A stretch of 64,000 nt of DNA from Paraglaciecola mesophila KMM 241. GTDB taxonomy: Bacteria; Pseudomonadota; Gammaproteobacteria; Enterobacterales; Alteromonadaceae. The notes below the pieces were generated by a model, which saw only the letters and a list, made by a program, of their open reading frames with translations, ran no database searches and was not told the DNA's origin. Made by a program: the position numbers and the translations under genes. Location: positions 62,001 to 126,000 of the forward strand of contig NZ_BAEP01000007.1 in assembly GCF_000315015.1 (NCBI RefSeq), read 5' to 3'. This document shows, one piece after another, positions 45,698-54,806 of the stretch; the first letter of the stretch is position 1; each line of letters starts with the position of its first letter.

Positions 45698-45726
45698 AAA
45701 AAAAGCCAACATATGTTGGCTTTTTT
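45698..45726. terminator. Bidirectional terminator between SDR and gntR
   Basis: AAAAAAGCCAACAT and ATGTTGGCTTTTTT form a nearly continuous palindrome between the convergent SDR and GntR genes, with A and T runs on both sides. Confidence 0.92.
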
Positions 45727-45779
45727 ATTGGCTAGAATTCTTCATCGAGGTACGAGAGTACTTAAAAACTAACGTACGC

Positions 45780-46526
45780 CTATGCTTGTTTAATGACGTG
45801 CGACAGTGAATATAAGCCTCTGGTTTCAATCGTTTGACGGCGTACTTCTTCTAACGCTTGCGCTTCTTTAGCTTCGAATAGTGCGTTTATCAACCGGTTA
45901 AAGTGCTGGTGCATAGCAGCGCGAGCGGCTTGGTTGTCACGCTTCTTAAGGGCTTGATATATGACAGTATGCTCGTGTAACCGTTTTGAACTACTTTGGC
46001 TACAAACACCTTTATAGGCTGCTTTGACCTCGGCATTGGTATCGCGTACTTGCCATAAGTTCTCAACGGCAAGCAATATCGCGTTATTACGCGTTGCACG
46101 AGAAATAATCATATGAAAATCGCGATCAGCATGTTCTGGGTTTTCTTCTTTTTCCATTGCGTCGAGCGTGCTTTTCAAATCACGTAATTCATCATCAGTG
46201 ATGGTTGTGGCCGCAAGCGCGGCAGCTTCGCCTTCAACCAACGCTCGGGCCTGAGTGAGCTCAAAGGCACTAATGTTATTCAACGGTTTTGGAGCATGTT
46301 TGCTGGCCAACACGTAAACACCAGAGCCTGTTTTTACCTCAACTCGTTCCCTTACTTCCAAAGCAATAATCGCTTCTCGAATGGTAGGACGGCTGACGTC
46401 AAACGTTTCTGCTAACTCGCGTTCTGGGGGTAAGCGGCTTCCTGGCTGGTATAAACCGGACTCAATAAGCTGTTCTATTTTTTCGACTATATTCCAGAAT
46501 AATCGACGACTCTTCATTTTAGACAT
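45780..46526 (-). CDS. GntR-family regulator, FCD subclass
   Basis: A 248-residue regulator. The winged helix (about 8-72) contains QPGSRLPPERELAETFDVSRPTIREAIIALEVRERVEVKTGSGVYV. The C-terminal FCD ligand domain (about 85-235) carries the metal-binding His pattern: DRDFHMIISRATRNN, HEHTVIYQALKKRD, and MHQHFNRLI. FCD regulators of the UxuR/ExuR/KdgR-like type respond to sugar acids such as KDG. Its place between the SDR and PL6 lyase makes it the likely controller of the alginate genes, with the inverted repeat at 46649-46679 as probable site. Confidence 0.9.
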   Translation of the reverse strand: MSKMKSRRLFWNIVEKIEQLIESGLYQPGSRLPPERELAETFDVSRPTIREAIIALEVRERVEVKTGSGVYVLASKHAPKPLNNISAFELTQARALVEGEAAALAATTITDDELRDLKSTLDAMEKEENPEHADRDFHMIISRATRNNAILLAVENLWQVRDTNAEVKAAYKGVCSQSSSKRLHEHTVIYQALKKRDNQAARAAMHQHFNRLINALFEAKEAQALEEVRRQTIETRGLYSLSHVIKQA

Positions 46527-46648
46527 CCCGCTCTGTTTCTTATCTATCTACTACTTACCGGCATTCTACCACATTTGCAGATTATGCAAGCGCTTTAGAA
46601 ATAGGTATAGCATATTTTAACAACTATGTAGCAAATACTTAACTATCA

Positions 46649-46679
46649 TTATTACCAATATCAAATTTATTGGTAATAA
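46649..46679. promoter_or_regulatory. Candidate GntR operator (perfect inverted repeat)
   Basis: TTATTACCAATA and its exact complement TATTGGTAATAA are separated by seven bases. Each arm is itself a near-palindromic 13-mer (TTATTGGTAATAA); an identical 13-mer recurs at 62478. The site lies between the regulator gene and the lyase promoter. Confidence 0.65.
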
Positions 46680-46707
46680 CATATTTGTTAAATTGGTTAA
46701 TATTAGT

Positions 46708-46737
46708 TTGACATTTAATTCGACTATTGGTTACATT
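46708..46737 (+). promoter_or_regulatory. Candidate promoter of the PL6 lyase operon
   Basis: Perfect TTGACA at 46708-46713 and TACATT at 46732-46737 (4 of 6) with an 18-base spacer, 29 bases downstream of the inverted-repeat operator. Confidence 0.4.
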
Positions 46738-47039
46738 GGAGGTGTGGTATACGGATAATATCGCAAGAGCATATTAAAGTGATGCACGAGCGAAAGAATA
46801 AAAAGGCGTATGCAACAAGTAACGGGTTAGATCGCCAACTTACACAAACCCTCTGTACCCTACACTTATTGTGTACTTTGGCGATTTTTTTCGACCCTGC
46901 TGTCATCTTTAAAGTGCGCTTTGCATCCGCACATGTAAAGCGCACTTACTATTTGTGCTAATGCGGCAGACATGTAGCAATCAAGATGGTTAGCATCAGA
47001 TTGTTTGTTAATTTTCATAACAGGATTGGGCACTCATTT

Positions 47040-49304
47040 ATGCGCGCGAATTTTCACTTTATTTCTTTGGCTCGTCCAGCTCTGCTGTCGTTTGTATTCA
47101 TCGCGTGTCAAAACGCCTTGGCAGCAGACACATTGGTCAAAACGCCTGAAGCCTATGAAGACGCGCTAAAAAGCGCTCAACCTGGTGACGCTATCATTTT
47201 GGCTAATGGTACATGGCAAAACTTTGAAATTTTACTCGAAGCCAAAGGCAACAAAGAGCATCCCATAACCCTACGTGGTGAAACGCCCGGTAAAGTATTT
47301 CTTACTGGGCAGTCAAACTTGCGTTTAGCTGGTGAGCATCTCGTTGTTAGTGGGCTAGTCTTTAAAGATGGTTATACCCCCACGGGGGAAGTCATTGCAT
47401 TTCGCCGGAATAAAGACAAGCTAGCTAACCACAGTCGCGTAACCCAAGTCGTTATTGATAATTTCAGTAATCCTGAAAAATTCGAACAAGACAGCTGGGT
47501 GATGGTATATGGCAGGCATAATCGGTTTGACCATAATCACTTAGTGGGTAAGCGCAATAAAGGTGTGACGATGGCAGTGCGTTTGACTAGCGAGTCTAGC
47601 CAGCAAAATTATCATCGTATTGACCATAATTACTTCGGACCGCGCCCTATTTTGGGCTCTAACGGCGGTGAAACATTGCGTATTGGTACGAGTCATCATT
47701 CATTAACGAATTCTTTCACTACCATCGAAAATAATTACTTTGACCGCTGTAACGGCGAAGTGGAAATCATCTCAAATAAGTCGGGCAAAAACAGTATCCG
47801 CAACAACGTATTTTTCGAATCTCGAGGCACGTTAACCTTACGCCACGGTAACGGTAATATTGTTGAAAATAACGTGTTCTTTGGTAATGGGGTTGATCAT
47901 ACGGGTGGCATACGGGTGATCAATCGTGATCAAATTATTCGAAATAACTACCTTGAAGGCTTAACTGGTTATCGCTTTGGCAGTGGCTTAACAGTGATGA
48001 ATGGCGTACCGAATTCAAAAATTAATCGCTACCATCAAGTAGACAATGCCCTGATCGAAAACAACACTTTAGTTGATGTGGAGCATATTCAATTTGCTGC
48101 AGGCAGTGACAAAGAGCGTTCTGCAACGCCAGTTAACTCATTAGTGAGAAACAACTTGATCATGAATGTTCAGGGCACTGACGGAATAACCGTGTTTGAT
48201 GATATCAGTGGCATTAAGTTTAAAGGTAATTTGCTTAATCAAGATGCAAAAGCGACCCTTGATAAAGGATTCGAGCAGGCCGAGATTACCCTGAAGCGCG
48301 CGGATAATGGACTATTGTATCCGGCGGATGAAGCACAGCGTAAGTTTGGTGTGAGCATTGATATCAAACCAGTTACCAAAAATGACGTCGGCGTGAGTTG
48401 GTATCCTAAAGTGGAGCCAGACGTCGCCTTCGGGTCGGGAAAAACTATTTCTGTGACGCCAGGGGACAATACCTTGTTTGAGGCGGTCGCTTCTGCCGAG
48501 TCTGGTGACGTTTTAGTTCTGCAAGCTGGTGAGTACTGGGTTTCGAAAATACTAAAGTTAGACAAAACCCTTTCCATCCAAGCGGAAGATAAAGACACCG
48601 CTGTGATTTACCCTCAACGCTCTACGCTTATTGAAATCAATAATATGGGTAACTTAACATTGGATGGCGTGCAGGTTGATGCTAAGAATGCCCCTGATGC
48701 GGCAGGGAACACGCTTATTCGCACCACCCGTTTACCTATGCAACGCAACTACCGCGTGGTAATAAAAAATAGTACTTTCGAAAACCTTAATATTAACCAC
48801 TCCTATCACTTTTTTGATGTAGGTAATCGCAGTTTTGCAGACTACATTCAAGTAACTAATAGCCATTTTTCTCATATTACCGGTGACTTATTTCGCTTGA
48901 ACAAAGAGACGGATGATCTGGGTATTTACAATGTTGAATATCTCACTATTGAGGATTCCACGGTAATGAACCTTGAAGGGGCGATAGCCAAGGTCTATCG
49001 AGGTGGAACAGATGAAAGCACCTTTGGCCCTCATGTTGTGCTAAACAACAACACATTCAGTGAAATTGGCAAAGGCAAGCGTAATAAGAGTGAAGCGAGT
49101 TTGATATTGCACGGTACTCAGGTGAATAAGGTAACGGCGAATAAGTTTATTAATTCAGCTCCTGTGATCTTTGAACTTACCGTTGGAGAGCCGAAAACTT
49201 GGATAACCGATAACGTATTTGAAGGGACGTCAGAACCCATCATCAAAGACCTATTTCCACTTAGCGGTGTAACGACAACAATAAGCGGCAATACAGTCCT
49301 TTAA
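47040..49304 (+). CDS. Alginate lyase, polysaccharide lyase family 6
   Basis: A 754-residue secreted lyase made of two right-handed beta-helix domains (about 30-420 and 460-754). A signal peptide (SLARPALLSFVFIACQNALA) precedes it; FIAC is a weak lipobox, so an outer-membrane lipoprotein is possible. Catalytic residues Lys247 and Arg268, and calcium ligands Asn208, Glu240 and Glu242, fit the two-domain PL6 enzyme AlyGC (K220, R241, N181, E213, E215 as I recall) with identical spacing. PL6 cleaves alginate by beta-elimination, often exolytically on polyguluronate. ATG at 47040 gives a normal signal peptide; an earlier ATG at 46986 would add 18 residues. It leads the operon with the MFS, kdgK and pnt genes. 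Confidence 0.93.
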   Translation: MRANFHFISLARPALLSFVFIACQNALAADTLVKTPEAYEDALKSAQPGDAIILANGTWQNFEILLEAKGNKEHPITLRGETPGKVFLTGQSNLRLAGEHLVVSGLVFKDGYTPTGEVIAFRRNKDKLANHSRVTQVVIDNFSNPEKFEQDSWVMVYGRHNRFDHNHLVGKRNKGVTMAVRLTSESSQQNYHRIDHNYFGPRPILGSNGGETLRIGTSHHSLTNSFTTIENNYFDRCNGEVEIISNKSGKNSIRNNVFFESRGTLTLRHGNGNIVENNVFFGNGVDHTGGIRVINRDQIIRNNYLEGLTGYRFGSGLTVMNGVPNSKINRYHQVDNALIENNTLVDVEHIQFAAGSDKERSATPVNSLVRNNLIMNVQGTDGITVFDDISGIKFKGNLLNQDAKATLDKGFEQAEITLKRADNGLLYPADEAQRKFGVSIDIKPVTKNDVGVSWYPKVEPDVAFGSGKTISVTPGDNTLFEAVASAESGDVLVLQAGEYWVSKILKLDKTLSIQAEDKDTAVIYPQRSTLIEINNMGNLTLDGVQVDAKNAPDAAGNTLIRTTRLPMQRNYRVVIKNSTFENLNINHSYHFFDVGNRSFADYIQVTNSHFSHITGDLFRLNKETDDLGIYNVEYLTIEDSTVMNLEGAIAKVYRGGTDESTFGPHVVLNNNTFSEIGKGKRNKSEASLILHGTQVNKVTANKFINSAPVIFELTVGEPKTWITDNVFEGTSEPIIKDLFPLSGVTTTISGNTVL

Positions 49305-49361
49305 TCACTAAATGCGTTTTTTGGTCTAATAATGACGTTAGACAAACAAGAGTATAAAAAT

Positions 49362-50660
49362 ATGAAAATGAAAAATTTACGTTGGTGGGTAGTGTCTCTG
49401 GTTGCCCTAGCAACCGTGATTAACTACATAGATCGTTCTGCATTAAGCGTGCTTTGGCCTGATATCGTACAAGATCTCTTTCCAGAAAAATCAGATTTAG
49501 AACGTAAACAGATATACGCAAATATTTCGATTGTATTCATTTTATCTTATGCCTTTGGCCAAGCGATATTTGGTAAAATATTTGATTGGGTGGGTACTCG
49601 ATTAGGCTTCGTTTTGTCTATTGGCGTGTGGTCTTTGGCAACTGCCGCTCATGCCTTTGCTCAGGGCGTACTAAGTTTCAGTATATTTCGCGCCATTCTT
49701 GGTGTTGCAGAAGCAGGGAACTGGCCAGGTGCAGCTAAAAGTAATGCTGATTGGTTTCCAAGCAAAGAACGTGCGCTTGCCCAAGGGATTTTTAATTCAG
49801 GCGCCGCTATTGGCGGCATCATTGCGATCCCCCTTATTGCCTATTTGACCGTGTTTTTCAATTGGCAGATGGTGTTTGTTGTGATCGGTTTGGTGGGTTT
49901 ATTGTGGCTCGTTCCGTGGATTATTCTAGTAAAGGCTCCGCCGAAATCACATCCATGGATCACAGAAGATGAGCGAGCATACATTTTAAGTGGTCAGCGC
50001 ACAGTTGAGTCTGATACCACTAGCGAAGAAGACGAGTACAACCCAACCACAAAGGAGTTGCTGTCGCGCAAGCAAAGCTGGGGCGTGATTATTGCCTCTG
50101 CTGCGATTGATCCCATCTGGTGGTTGTTTGTTTTTTGGATCCCTATTTACTTGAACGAAGTGTACCAGATGGATGTAAAAGCCATTGGTATATACGGCTG
50201 GGTGCCTTATGTAGGCGCTATGATTGGCGCGTGGTTTGGTGGTTTATTGGCGCAAAATCGAATTAAAGCGGGCTGGAATGTGGACAAAACCCGCAAGCTC
50301 ACCATTACCTTAGGTTGCCTGATCATGTTGCCCGCTTTATTAGCTATGGCTAACCCCGGCGGCCCAACGACTGCGGTTATCATCATGGCTGTTATCTTGT
50401 TTGGTTTTCAAACAGCGATAGGTAACGTGCAAACGCTACCCAGTGATCTTTATGGTAAAAAAGCGGTGGGTACCTTATCTGGCTTTTCAGGTATGGCAGC
50501 AAAATTAGGTGCTTTGGGGTTAACTGCTTTAGTGCCGATTTTAACGGCCGACGGCAACTACACTCCGGCCTTCGTTATCGGTGCTTCTCTGGCTGTAATT
50601 GCGATGCTGGCGATTTGGGTATTAATCCCGAAAGTAGAGCCTTTAAAAAGCCAAAAATAG
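49362..50660 (+). CDS. MFS transporter, hexuronate/sugar-acid type
   Basis: A 432-residue 12-helix permease of the anion:cation/ExuT-like MFS branch. It has VINYIDRSALSVLWPDI in helix 1 region, FGKIFDWVGTRLGF (motif A) and AEAGNWPGAAKSNADWFPSKERALAQGIFNSGAAIGG, the conserved segment of glucuronate/galacturonate/galactarate transporters, and GSLSGFSGM-like GTLSGFSGMAAKLG in the second half. Beside PL6 and kdgK it should import the unsaturated monouronate (DEH) across the inner membrane. I start at ATG 49362, with AAGAG upstream; ATG 49332 would add ten residues. Confidence 0.9.
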   Translation: MKMKNLRWWVVSLVALATVINYIDRSALSVLWPDIVQDLFPEKSDLERKQIYANISIVFILSYAFGQAIFGKIFDWVGTRLGFVLSIGVWSLATAAHAFAQGVLSFSIFRAILGVAEAGNWPGAAKSNADWFPSKERALAQGIFNSGAAIGGIIAIPLIAYLTVFFNWQMVFVVIGLVGLLWLVPWIILVKAPPKSHPWITEDERAYILSGQRTVESDTTSEEDEYNPTTKELLSRKQSWGVIIASAAIDPIWWLFVFWIPIYLNEVYQMDVKAIGIYGWVPYVGAMIGAWFGGLLAQNRIKAGWNVDKTRKLTITLGCLIMLPALLAMANPGGPTTAVIIMAVILFGFQTAIGNVQTLPSDLYGKKAVGTLSGFSGMAAKLGALGLTALVPILTADGNYTPAFVIGASLAVIAMLAIWVLIPKVEPLKSQK

Positions 50661-50725
50661 CTCATTTAAACAATATTGATCGAAGTTCGTAGGGCTTCTT
50701 TAATCACTTATACCCAGGGTGTGTT

Positions 50726-51652
50726 ATGCAAAAAGTTGTGTTGATAGGCGAGTGCATGTTGGAACTGCGCGAAGGTAAAGATGGTGTTATGCATCAGTCA
50801 TTTGCAGGGGATGCATATAATACTGCGGTGTATCAGAAGCGTGGTTTTCCGAAGCAAAATGTATGCTTCATGAGCGCAATTGGCCAAGATGTGGTCAGTG
50901 ACAAATTACTCCAGCACTGTGAAAAGGCATCTTTGAACACCCAGTACTTGTCACGCAAAAGTGAACAGAACCCTGGAGTTTACATGGTTCAAACCGACGA
51001 ACACGGCGAGCGCTCATTCCTTTATTGGCGAGAAAACTCAGCCGCTCGCCAACTTATGCGCTACGTTGACAGTGAGATGGTCGATTCCATGCTGGACAGT
51101 GATTTGGTATTTTTCTCAGGCATTTCATTGGCAGTGATACACCCGGATGATCGACCTGCATTTTGGGCAATGCTTAAAAAATTAAAAGAGAATGGGGTCA
51201 AATTAGCTTTTGATCCTAATTACCGCCCAAGACTGTGGGCCTCGCCAGAAGAAGCGCAACAGCAATTTCATTACGCTTATCAACTGACAGATATCCTTTT
51301 ACCTGGGATTGATGACTTCGCTCAGTTGTATGATTTAACGCAACTCAGTGAAATTCTAGAGTTTTGCCAGCCTTATGACATTCACGAATTAGTCATAAAA
51401 AATGGTGCTAACAGCGTTTACTGTCAGTTAGGTAGTAATCTTATCCACCTCCCCATCGCACCAGTAGAGCATGTTGTTGACACCACCTCTGCGGGCGACT
51501 CATTTAACGGTGTTTATCTTGGAGCCAGATTGGCAGGTAAAGAGATAGAGCATGCTGTGAGCCTAGCATCTAAGGCAGCGGCAATCGTTATTCAGTACCC
51601 TGGCGCCATCACTCCTGAGTCAGAATTTATTGAGCGTCTTAATCAACAATAG
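50726..51652 (+). CDS. kdgK: 2-keto-3-deoxygluconate kinase
   Basis: A 308-residue PfkB-family sugar kinase. It has the N-terminal VVLIGECMLELRE and GDAYNTAVY blocks, and FDPNYRPRLW, a motif typical of KdgK. The PfkB signature VVDTTSAGDSFNGVYLGARLAG holds the catalytic Asp in AGD. KdgK phosphorylates KDG to KDPG, which Eda aldolase (not in this window) would split to pyruvate and glyceraldehyde-3-phosphate. It follows the MFS gene by 65 bases and is the last dedicated alginate gene before pntAA. Confidence 0.92.
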   Translation: MQKVVLIGECMLELREGKDGVMHQSFAGDAYNTAVYQKRGFPKQNVCFMSAIGQDVVSDKLLQHCEKASLNTQYLSRKSEQNPGVYMVQTDEHGERSFLYWRENSAARQLMRYVDSEMVDSMLDSDLVFFSGISLAVIHPDDRPAFWAMLKKLKENGVKLAFDPNYRPRLWASPEEAQQQFHYAYQLTDILLPGIDDFAQLYDLTQLSEILEFCQPYDIHELVIKNGANSVYCQLGSNLIHLPIAPVEHVVDTTSAGDSFNGVYLGARLAGKEIEHAVSLASKAAAIVIQYPGAITPESEFIERLNQQ

Positions 51653-51804
51653 TTGACATTCATCACTGCAATTAATGTAAGTCTACGTTTTTATAACGAT
51701 TTTTACATATTCTATATAACTAAACTGAATTATTAACTTGCACTCGAGCAGTGCATAGTTTGTGCACTGTTGTGAGTCAAATTGTAACAAAACTTGGAGG
51801 GCCT

Positions 51805-52974
51805 ATGCCTATTATTGCATTTCCGGCTGAAATGAAAGCAGGTGAAAAACGCTGTGCGCTTTTACCTGTTAACGTAAAGGCATACAAATTACTGGGTGCT
51901 GATGTGCTGATCGAATCTGGCTTAGGTCAGCATATTAACGTTACTGATAATGAATATGTAGAGGCGGGGGCGAGTGTTGCTGCCAACCGCGGTGAGTTGT
52001 TGAACAAAGGCGACATTGTTCTGAGTTTGCACAAGCTCAGTGCTGACGAAGTCTCGTTGTTAAAGCAAGACGCACTTGTGGTGAGTTACTTGGACCCTTT
52101 CAATGAACCCACATTCGTGGATACCTTATGCCAAAAGGGTGTAACCAGTATCAGCATGGAAATGATCCCGCGTATTAGCCGTTGTCAAAAGATGGATGCG
52201 CTAAGCTCCCAGGCCAGTTTGGCGGGCTATGTGATGGTTATGCAAGCCGTAAATACTTTACCTACTGTACTGCCCATGATGATGACGCCCGCGGGTACAT
52301 TAAAGCCAGCTAAGGTATTTATTATTGGCGCTGGTGTCGCTGGGTTACAAGCAATCGCGACCGCGAAACGCTTAGGGGCAAGTGTAACTGCATTCGATAC
52401 GCGTACCGTGGTAGCAGAGCAAGTACGTTCGTTAGGCGCTAAGTTTTTGGACATTGATTTAGGCGAAACAGGGGAAACCGGACAAGGTTATGCCCAAGCA
52501 CTGACACCTGAGCAAATGCAAATTCAACAACGTGAGCAAGCCAAATGTATTTCTGATTCAGATATTGTGATCACCACTGCACAACTGTTCGGACGTAAGC
52601 CTCCAGTGCTGATTAACCATGAAACAATAGCGTCTATGCGCCCAGGCAGTGTGATTGTTGATATGGCTGCTGAGACTGGCGGCAACGTTCAAGGCAGCGT
52701 ATCAGGGGAAACAGTTAGTATTCATGGTGTGAATGTTATCGGTACAGGCGCATGGGCAAATGGCGTAGCAAAACACGCAACTCAGATGTATGCCGCTAAC
52801 TTATATAACTTGATCAGCGAGTTTTGGTCGAAAGACGATAACCGCTTCGCTTTGGATATCGAAGATGAAGTGCAATCGGGTTGTATTATCACCTATCAAG
52901 GCAAGGTGGTGAACACCATGATCAGTGATTTTTATGCATCTCAAAAACAAACTACAAAAGACGGGGTAGCGTAA
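51805..52974 (+). CDS. pntAA: NAD(P) transhydrogenase alpha subunit, part 1
   Basis: A 389-residue NAD(H)-binding domain I of the proton-translocating transhydrogenase. FPAEMKAGEKRCALLPVNVKAYKLLGADVLIESGLG and VFIIGAGVAGLQAIATAKRLGASVTAFDTR are its main blocks, with QVRSLGAKFLDID after. The chain ends before the membrane part, so the alpha subunit is split, as in many non-enteric bacteria. ATG at 51805 has GGAGGG just upstream; the GTG at 51751 adds 18 residues. The stop overlaps the pntAB start by one base. Confidence 0.93.
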   Translation: MPIIAFPAEMKAGEKRCALLPVNVKAYKLLGADVLIESGLGQHINVTDNEYVEAGASVAANRGELLNKGDIVLSLHKLSADEVSLLKQDALVVSYLDPFNEPTFVDTLCQKGVTSISMEMIPRISRCQKMDALSSQASLAGYVMVMQAVNTLPTVLPMMMTPAGTLKPAKVFIIGAGVAGLQAIATAKRLGASVTAFDTRTVVAEQVRSLGAKFLDIDLGETGETGQGYAQALTPEQMQIQQREQAKCISDSDIVITTAQLFGRKPPVLINHETIASMRPGSVIVDMAAETGGNVQGSVSGETVSIHGVNVIGTGAWANGVAKHATQMYAANLYNLISEFWSKDDNRFALDIEDEVQSGCIITYQGKVVNTMISDFYASQKQTTKDGVA

Positions 52975-53255
52975 TGGAAGCCATTTATTTGCTATTTATT
53001 TTATTGCTGTCGATTTTCGTCGGCTTCGAACTAATTCAAAAAGTGCCTGCTACTTTGCATACGCCCTTGATGTCTGGGGCGAATGCGATTTCTGGGATCA
53101 CAGTGGTGGGTGCTCTGGCCTTAGCTGGAGATGAAACCTTGGGTGAATATGCCATGTACTTGGGTGCGTTTGCCGTATTTTTGGCGACGATTAACGTTGT
53201 GGGTGGCTACTTGGTCACCGATAGAATGTTAGCCATGTTCAAGAAAAAGCAGTAG
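52974..53255 (+). CDS. pntAB: NAD(P) transhydrogenase alpha subunit, part 2 (membrane)
   Basis: A 93-residue membrane protein with three helices: YLLFILLLSIFVGFELI, TPLMSGANAISGITVVGALAL and YLGAFAVFLATINVVGGYLVTDRML. This is the split C-terminal membrane part of PntA. Start and stop overlap (TAATG) with pntAA, and pntB follows almost directly, so the three are translationally coupled. Confidence 0.95.
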   Translation: MEAIYLLFILLLSIFVGFELIQKVPATLHTPLMSGANAISGITVVGALALAGDETLGEYAMYLGAFAVFLATINVVGGYLVTDRMLAMFKKKQ

Positions 53256-53267
53256 GTGGAACAAGAT

Positions 53268-54653
53268 ATGACATCAAATATAGATTTAGTGATAAATTTC
53301 ACTTATGTAATTTCTGCAGCCTTATTCATATTCGGCTTAAAACTTCTTGGTCACCCATCAAGCGCCCGTAAAGGCAACCTTGTTTCTGCTGTCGCCATGT
53401 TATTGGCAATAGTAGTAACCTTACTTGATAACAATATTGTGAATTTCCAATGGATTGCCATCGCCATGCTTGCTGGTGGTGTTGTTGGGTTCTTTGCCGC
53501 GCGCCTAGTGGCCATGACAGACATGCCTGAAATGGTGTCTTTGCTAAATGGTGTGGGCGGCTTAGCCAGTGTATTTGTTGCTTGGGCGACCATTCAAAGT
53601 GGTGCCGGGTTAACCGCCTTTATCTTAATCGTTACCTTTTTAGCACTGTTGATAGGTGGCGTGACATTCTCAGGCAGTATTGTTGCCTGGGCCAAGTTGA
53701 GTGAGCGTATCACGGGCCGTGCGGTGACGTTTAGCGGCCAAGCCATTGTTAACGTGATTATCGTTTTGGCGATAGTCGCCACTGGGTACGCCTTTGTTGC
53801 ACAGCCCGATTTTGCCTTATCGTCAGCAGAGGTTTTGTATGTTGCTTTAGCGTTATCCTTGCTATTTGGCATCATGTTGGTTCTGCCTATCGGCGGCGCT
53901 GATATGCCTGTGGTTATCTCATTGCTTAACAGTTATTCAGGTTTAGCGGCTTGTGCAGCCGGTTTTGCACTGCAAAACAATATCCTAATTGTTGCAGGTT
54001 CTCTGGTAGGGGCAAGCGGTATCATTCTGACCAATATCATGTGTAAAGCGATGAATCGTTCATTGAGTAACGTACTGTTCTCAGGCTTTATGGCGGTGCA
54101 TAAATCCGACATGGTTATCGAAGGGGAAGTGAAACCTCTTTCCGCTGACGATGCCTTCTATGTATTAGAAGCCGCGCAGTCAGTAGTGGTTATTCCTGGC
54201 TACGGTATGGCGGTTGCACAAGCACAACACGTAATGAAAGAGTTGCAAATTCAGCTTGAAGAAAACGATTGTGAAGTAGCTTATGCTATTCACCCTGTTG
54301 CTGGGCGTATGCCTGGGCACATGAACGTACTTCTTGCTGAAGCTGACGTTTCTTATGAGCATCTGTTCGAGATGGACGATATTAATAAGCGCATTGAAAA
54401 CTTCGATGTGGCTATGGTTATCGGTGCGAACGACGTGGTTAATCCGGCCGCTCGTGAAATGAAAGGCAGCCCTATATACGGTATGCCAGTTATTAATGCT
54501 GACCTAGCTAAGAACGTATTTGTACTTAAACGTGGCATGGCGTCAGGCTTTGCGGGTATCGATAATCCACTATTCTTTAAACCCAATACACGCATGATAT
54601 TCGGTGATGCAAAAGAAACACTGAGCAGTATCGTTAGGCAGTTTAATGATTAG
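53268..54653 (+). CDS. pntB: NAD(P) transhydrogenase beta subunit
   Basis: A 461-residue PntB with about eight to nine helices and a C-terminal NADP(H)-binding domain III (EAAQSVVVIPGYGMAVAQAQHVM; HPVAGRMPGHMNVLLAEADVSYEHLFEMDDIN; VVNPAARE; FVLKRGMASGFAGIDNPLFFKPNTRMIFGDAKET). The complex transfers hydride between NADH and NADP+ while moving protons. It probably starts at ATG 53268 (AGGTGG upstream); a GTG at 53256 would add four residues. A terminator follows, closing the unit that begins upstream at the alginate genes or at its own pntAA promoter. Confidence 0.95.
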   Translation: MTSNIDLVINFTYVISAALFIFGLKLLGHPSSARKGNLVSAVAMLLAIVVTLLDNNIVNFQWIAIAMLAGGVVGFFAARLVAMTDMPEMVSLLNGVGGLASVFVAWATIQSGAGLTAFILIVTFLALLIGGVTFSGSIVAWAKLSERITGRAVTFSGQAIVNVIIVLAIVATGYAFVAQPDFALSSAEVLYVALALSLLFGIMLVLPIGGADMPVVISLLNSYSGLAACAAGFALQNNILIVAGSLVGASGIILTNIMCKAMNRSLSNVLFSGFMAVHKSDMVIEGEVKPLSADDAFYVLEAAQSVVVIPGYGMAVAQAQHVMKELQIQLEENDCEVAYAIHPVAGRMPGHMNVLLAEADVSYEHLFEMDDINKRIENFDVAMVIGANDVVNPAAREMKGSPIYGMPVINADLAKNVFVLKRGMASGFAGIDNPLFFKPNTRMIFGDAKETLSSIVRQFND

Positions 54654-54695
54654 TCTGCCTTTGTTTGGATGATTTAAAATCACTCCAACCAATGA

Positions 54696-54735
54696 AAAGC
54701 CCTCTTGGCACTAGTATGCCAAGAGGGCTTTTTTA
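54696..54735 (+). terminator. Terminator of pntB
   Basis: AAAAGCCCTCTTGGCA, a short loop and its complement followed by TTTTTT form a strong 16-bp stem about 43 bases after the stop. The A run on the left also allows use by the convergent lipoprotein gene. Confidence 0.92.
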
Positions 54736-54806
54736 TGTGCATTTGATACCAACTCAATTAAATATTTAGCCACTCAGCAAAAATTTAATGGAATTGGTAC
54801 GATTGT

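Larger units (their letters stand above)
46527..47039. other. Divergent regulatory region gntR / PL6 lyase
   Basis: The 513-base gap contains no believable gene; short open frames here lack family motifs. It contains the 12-bp inverted repeat (46649-46679) and a candidate promoter (46708-46737) towards the lyase. The leader to the lyase start is about 300 bases. Confidence 0.55.

Noticed and set aside
46724-46961. Short open frames on both strands between gntR and the PL6 lyase (73 and 60 codons)
   Set aside because: Compositionally random, no ribosome site, no motif; they overlap each other on opposite strands within the regulatory gap.
48239-48598. 119-codon antisense frame inside the PL6 lyase gene
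   Set aside because: Antisense shadow of the second beta-helix domain; no start context or motifs.
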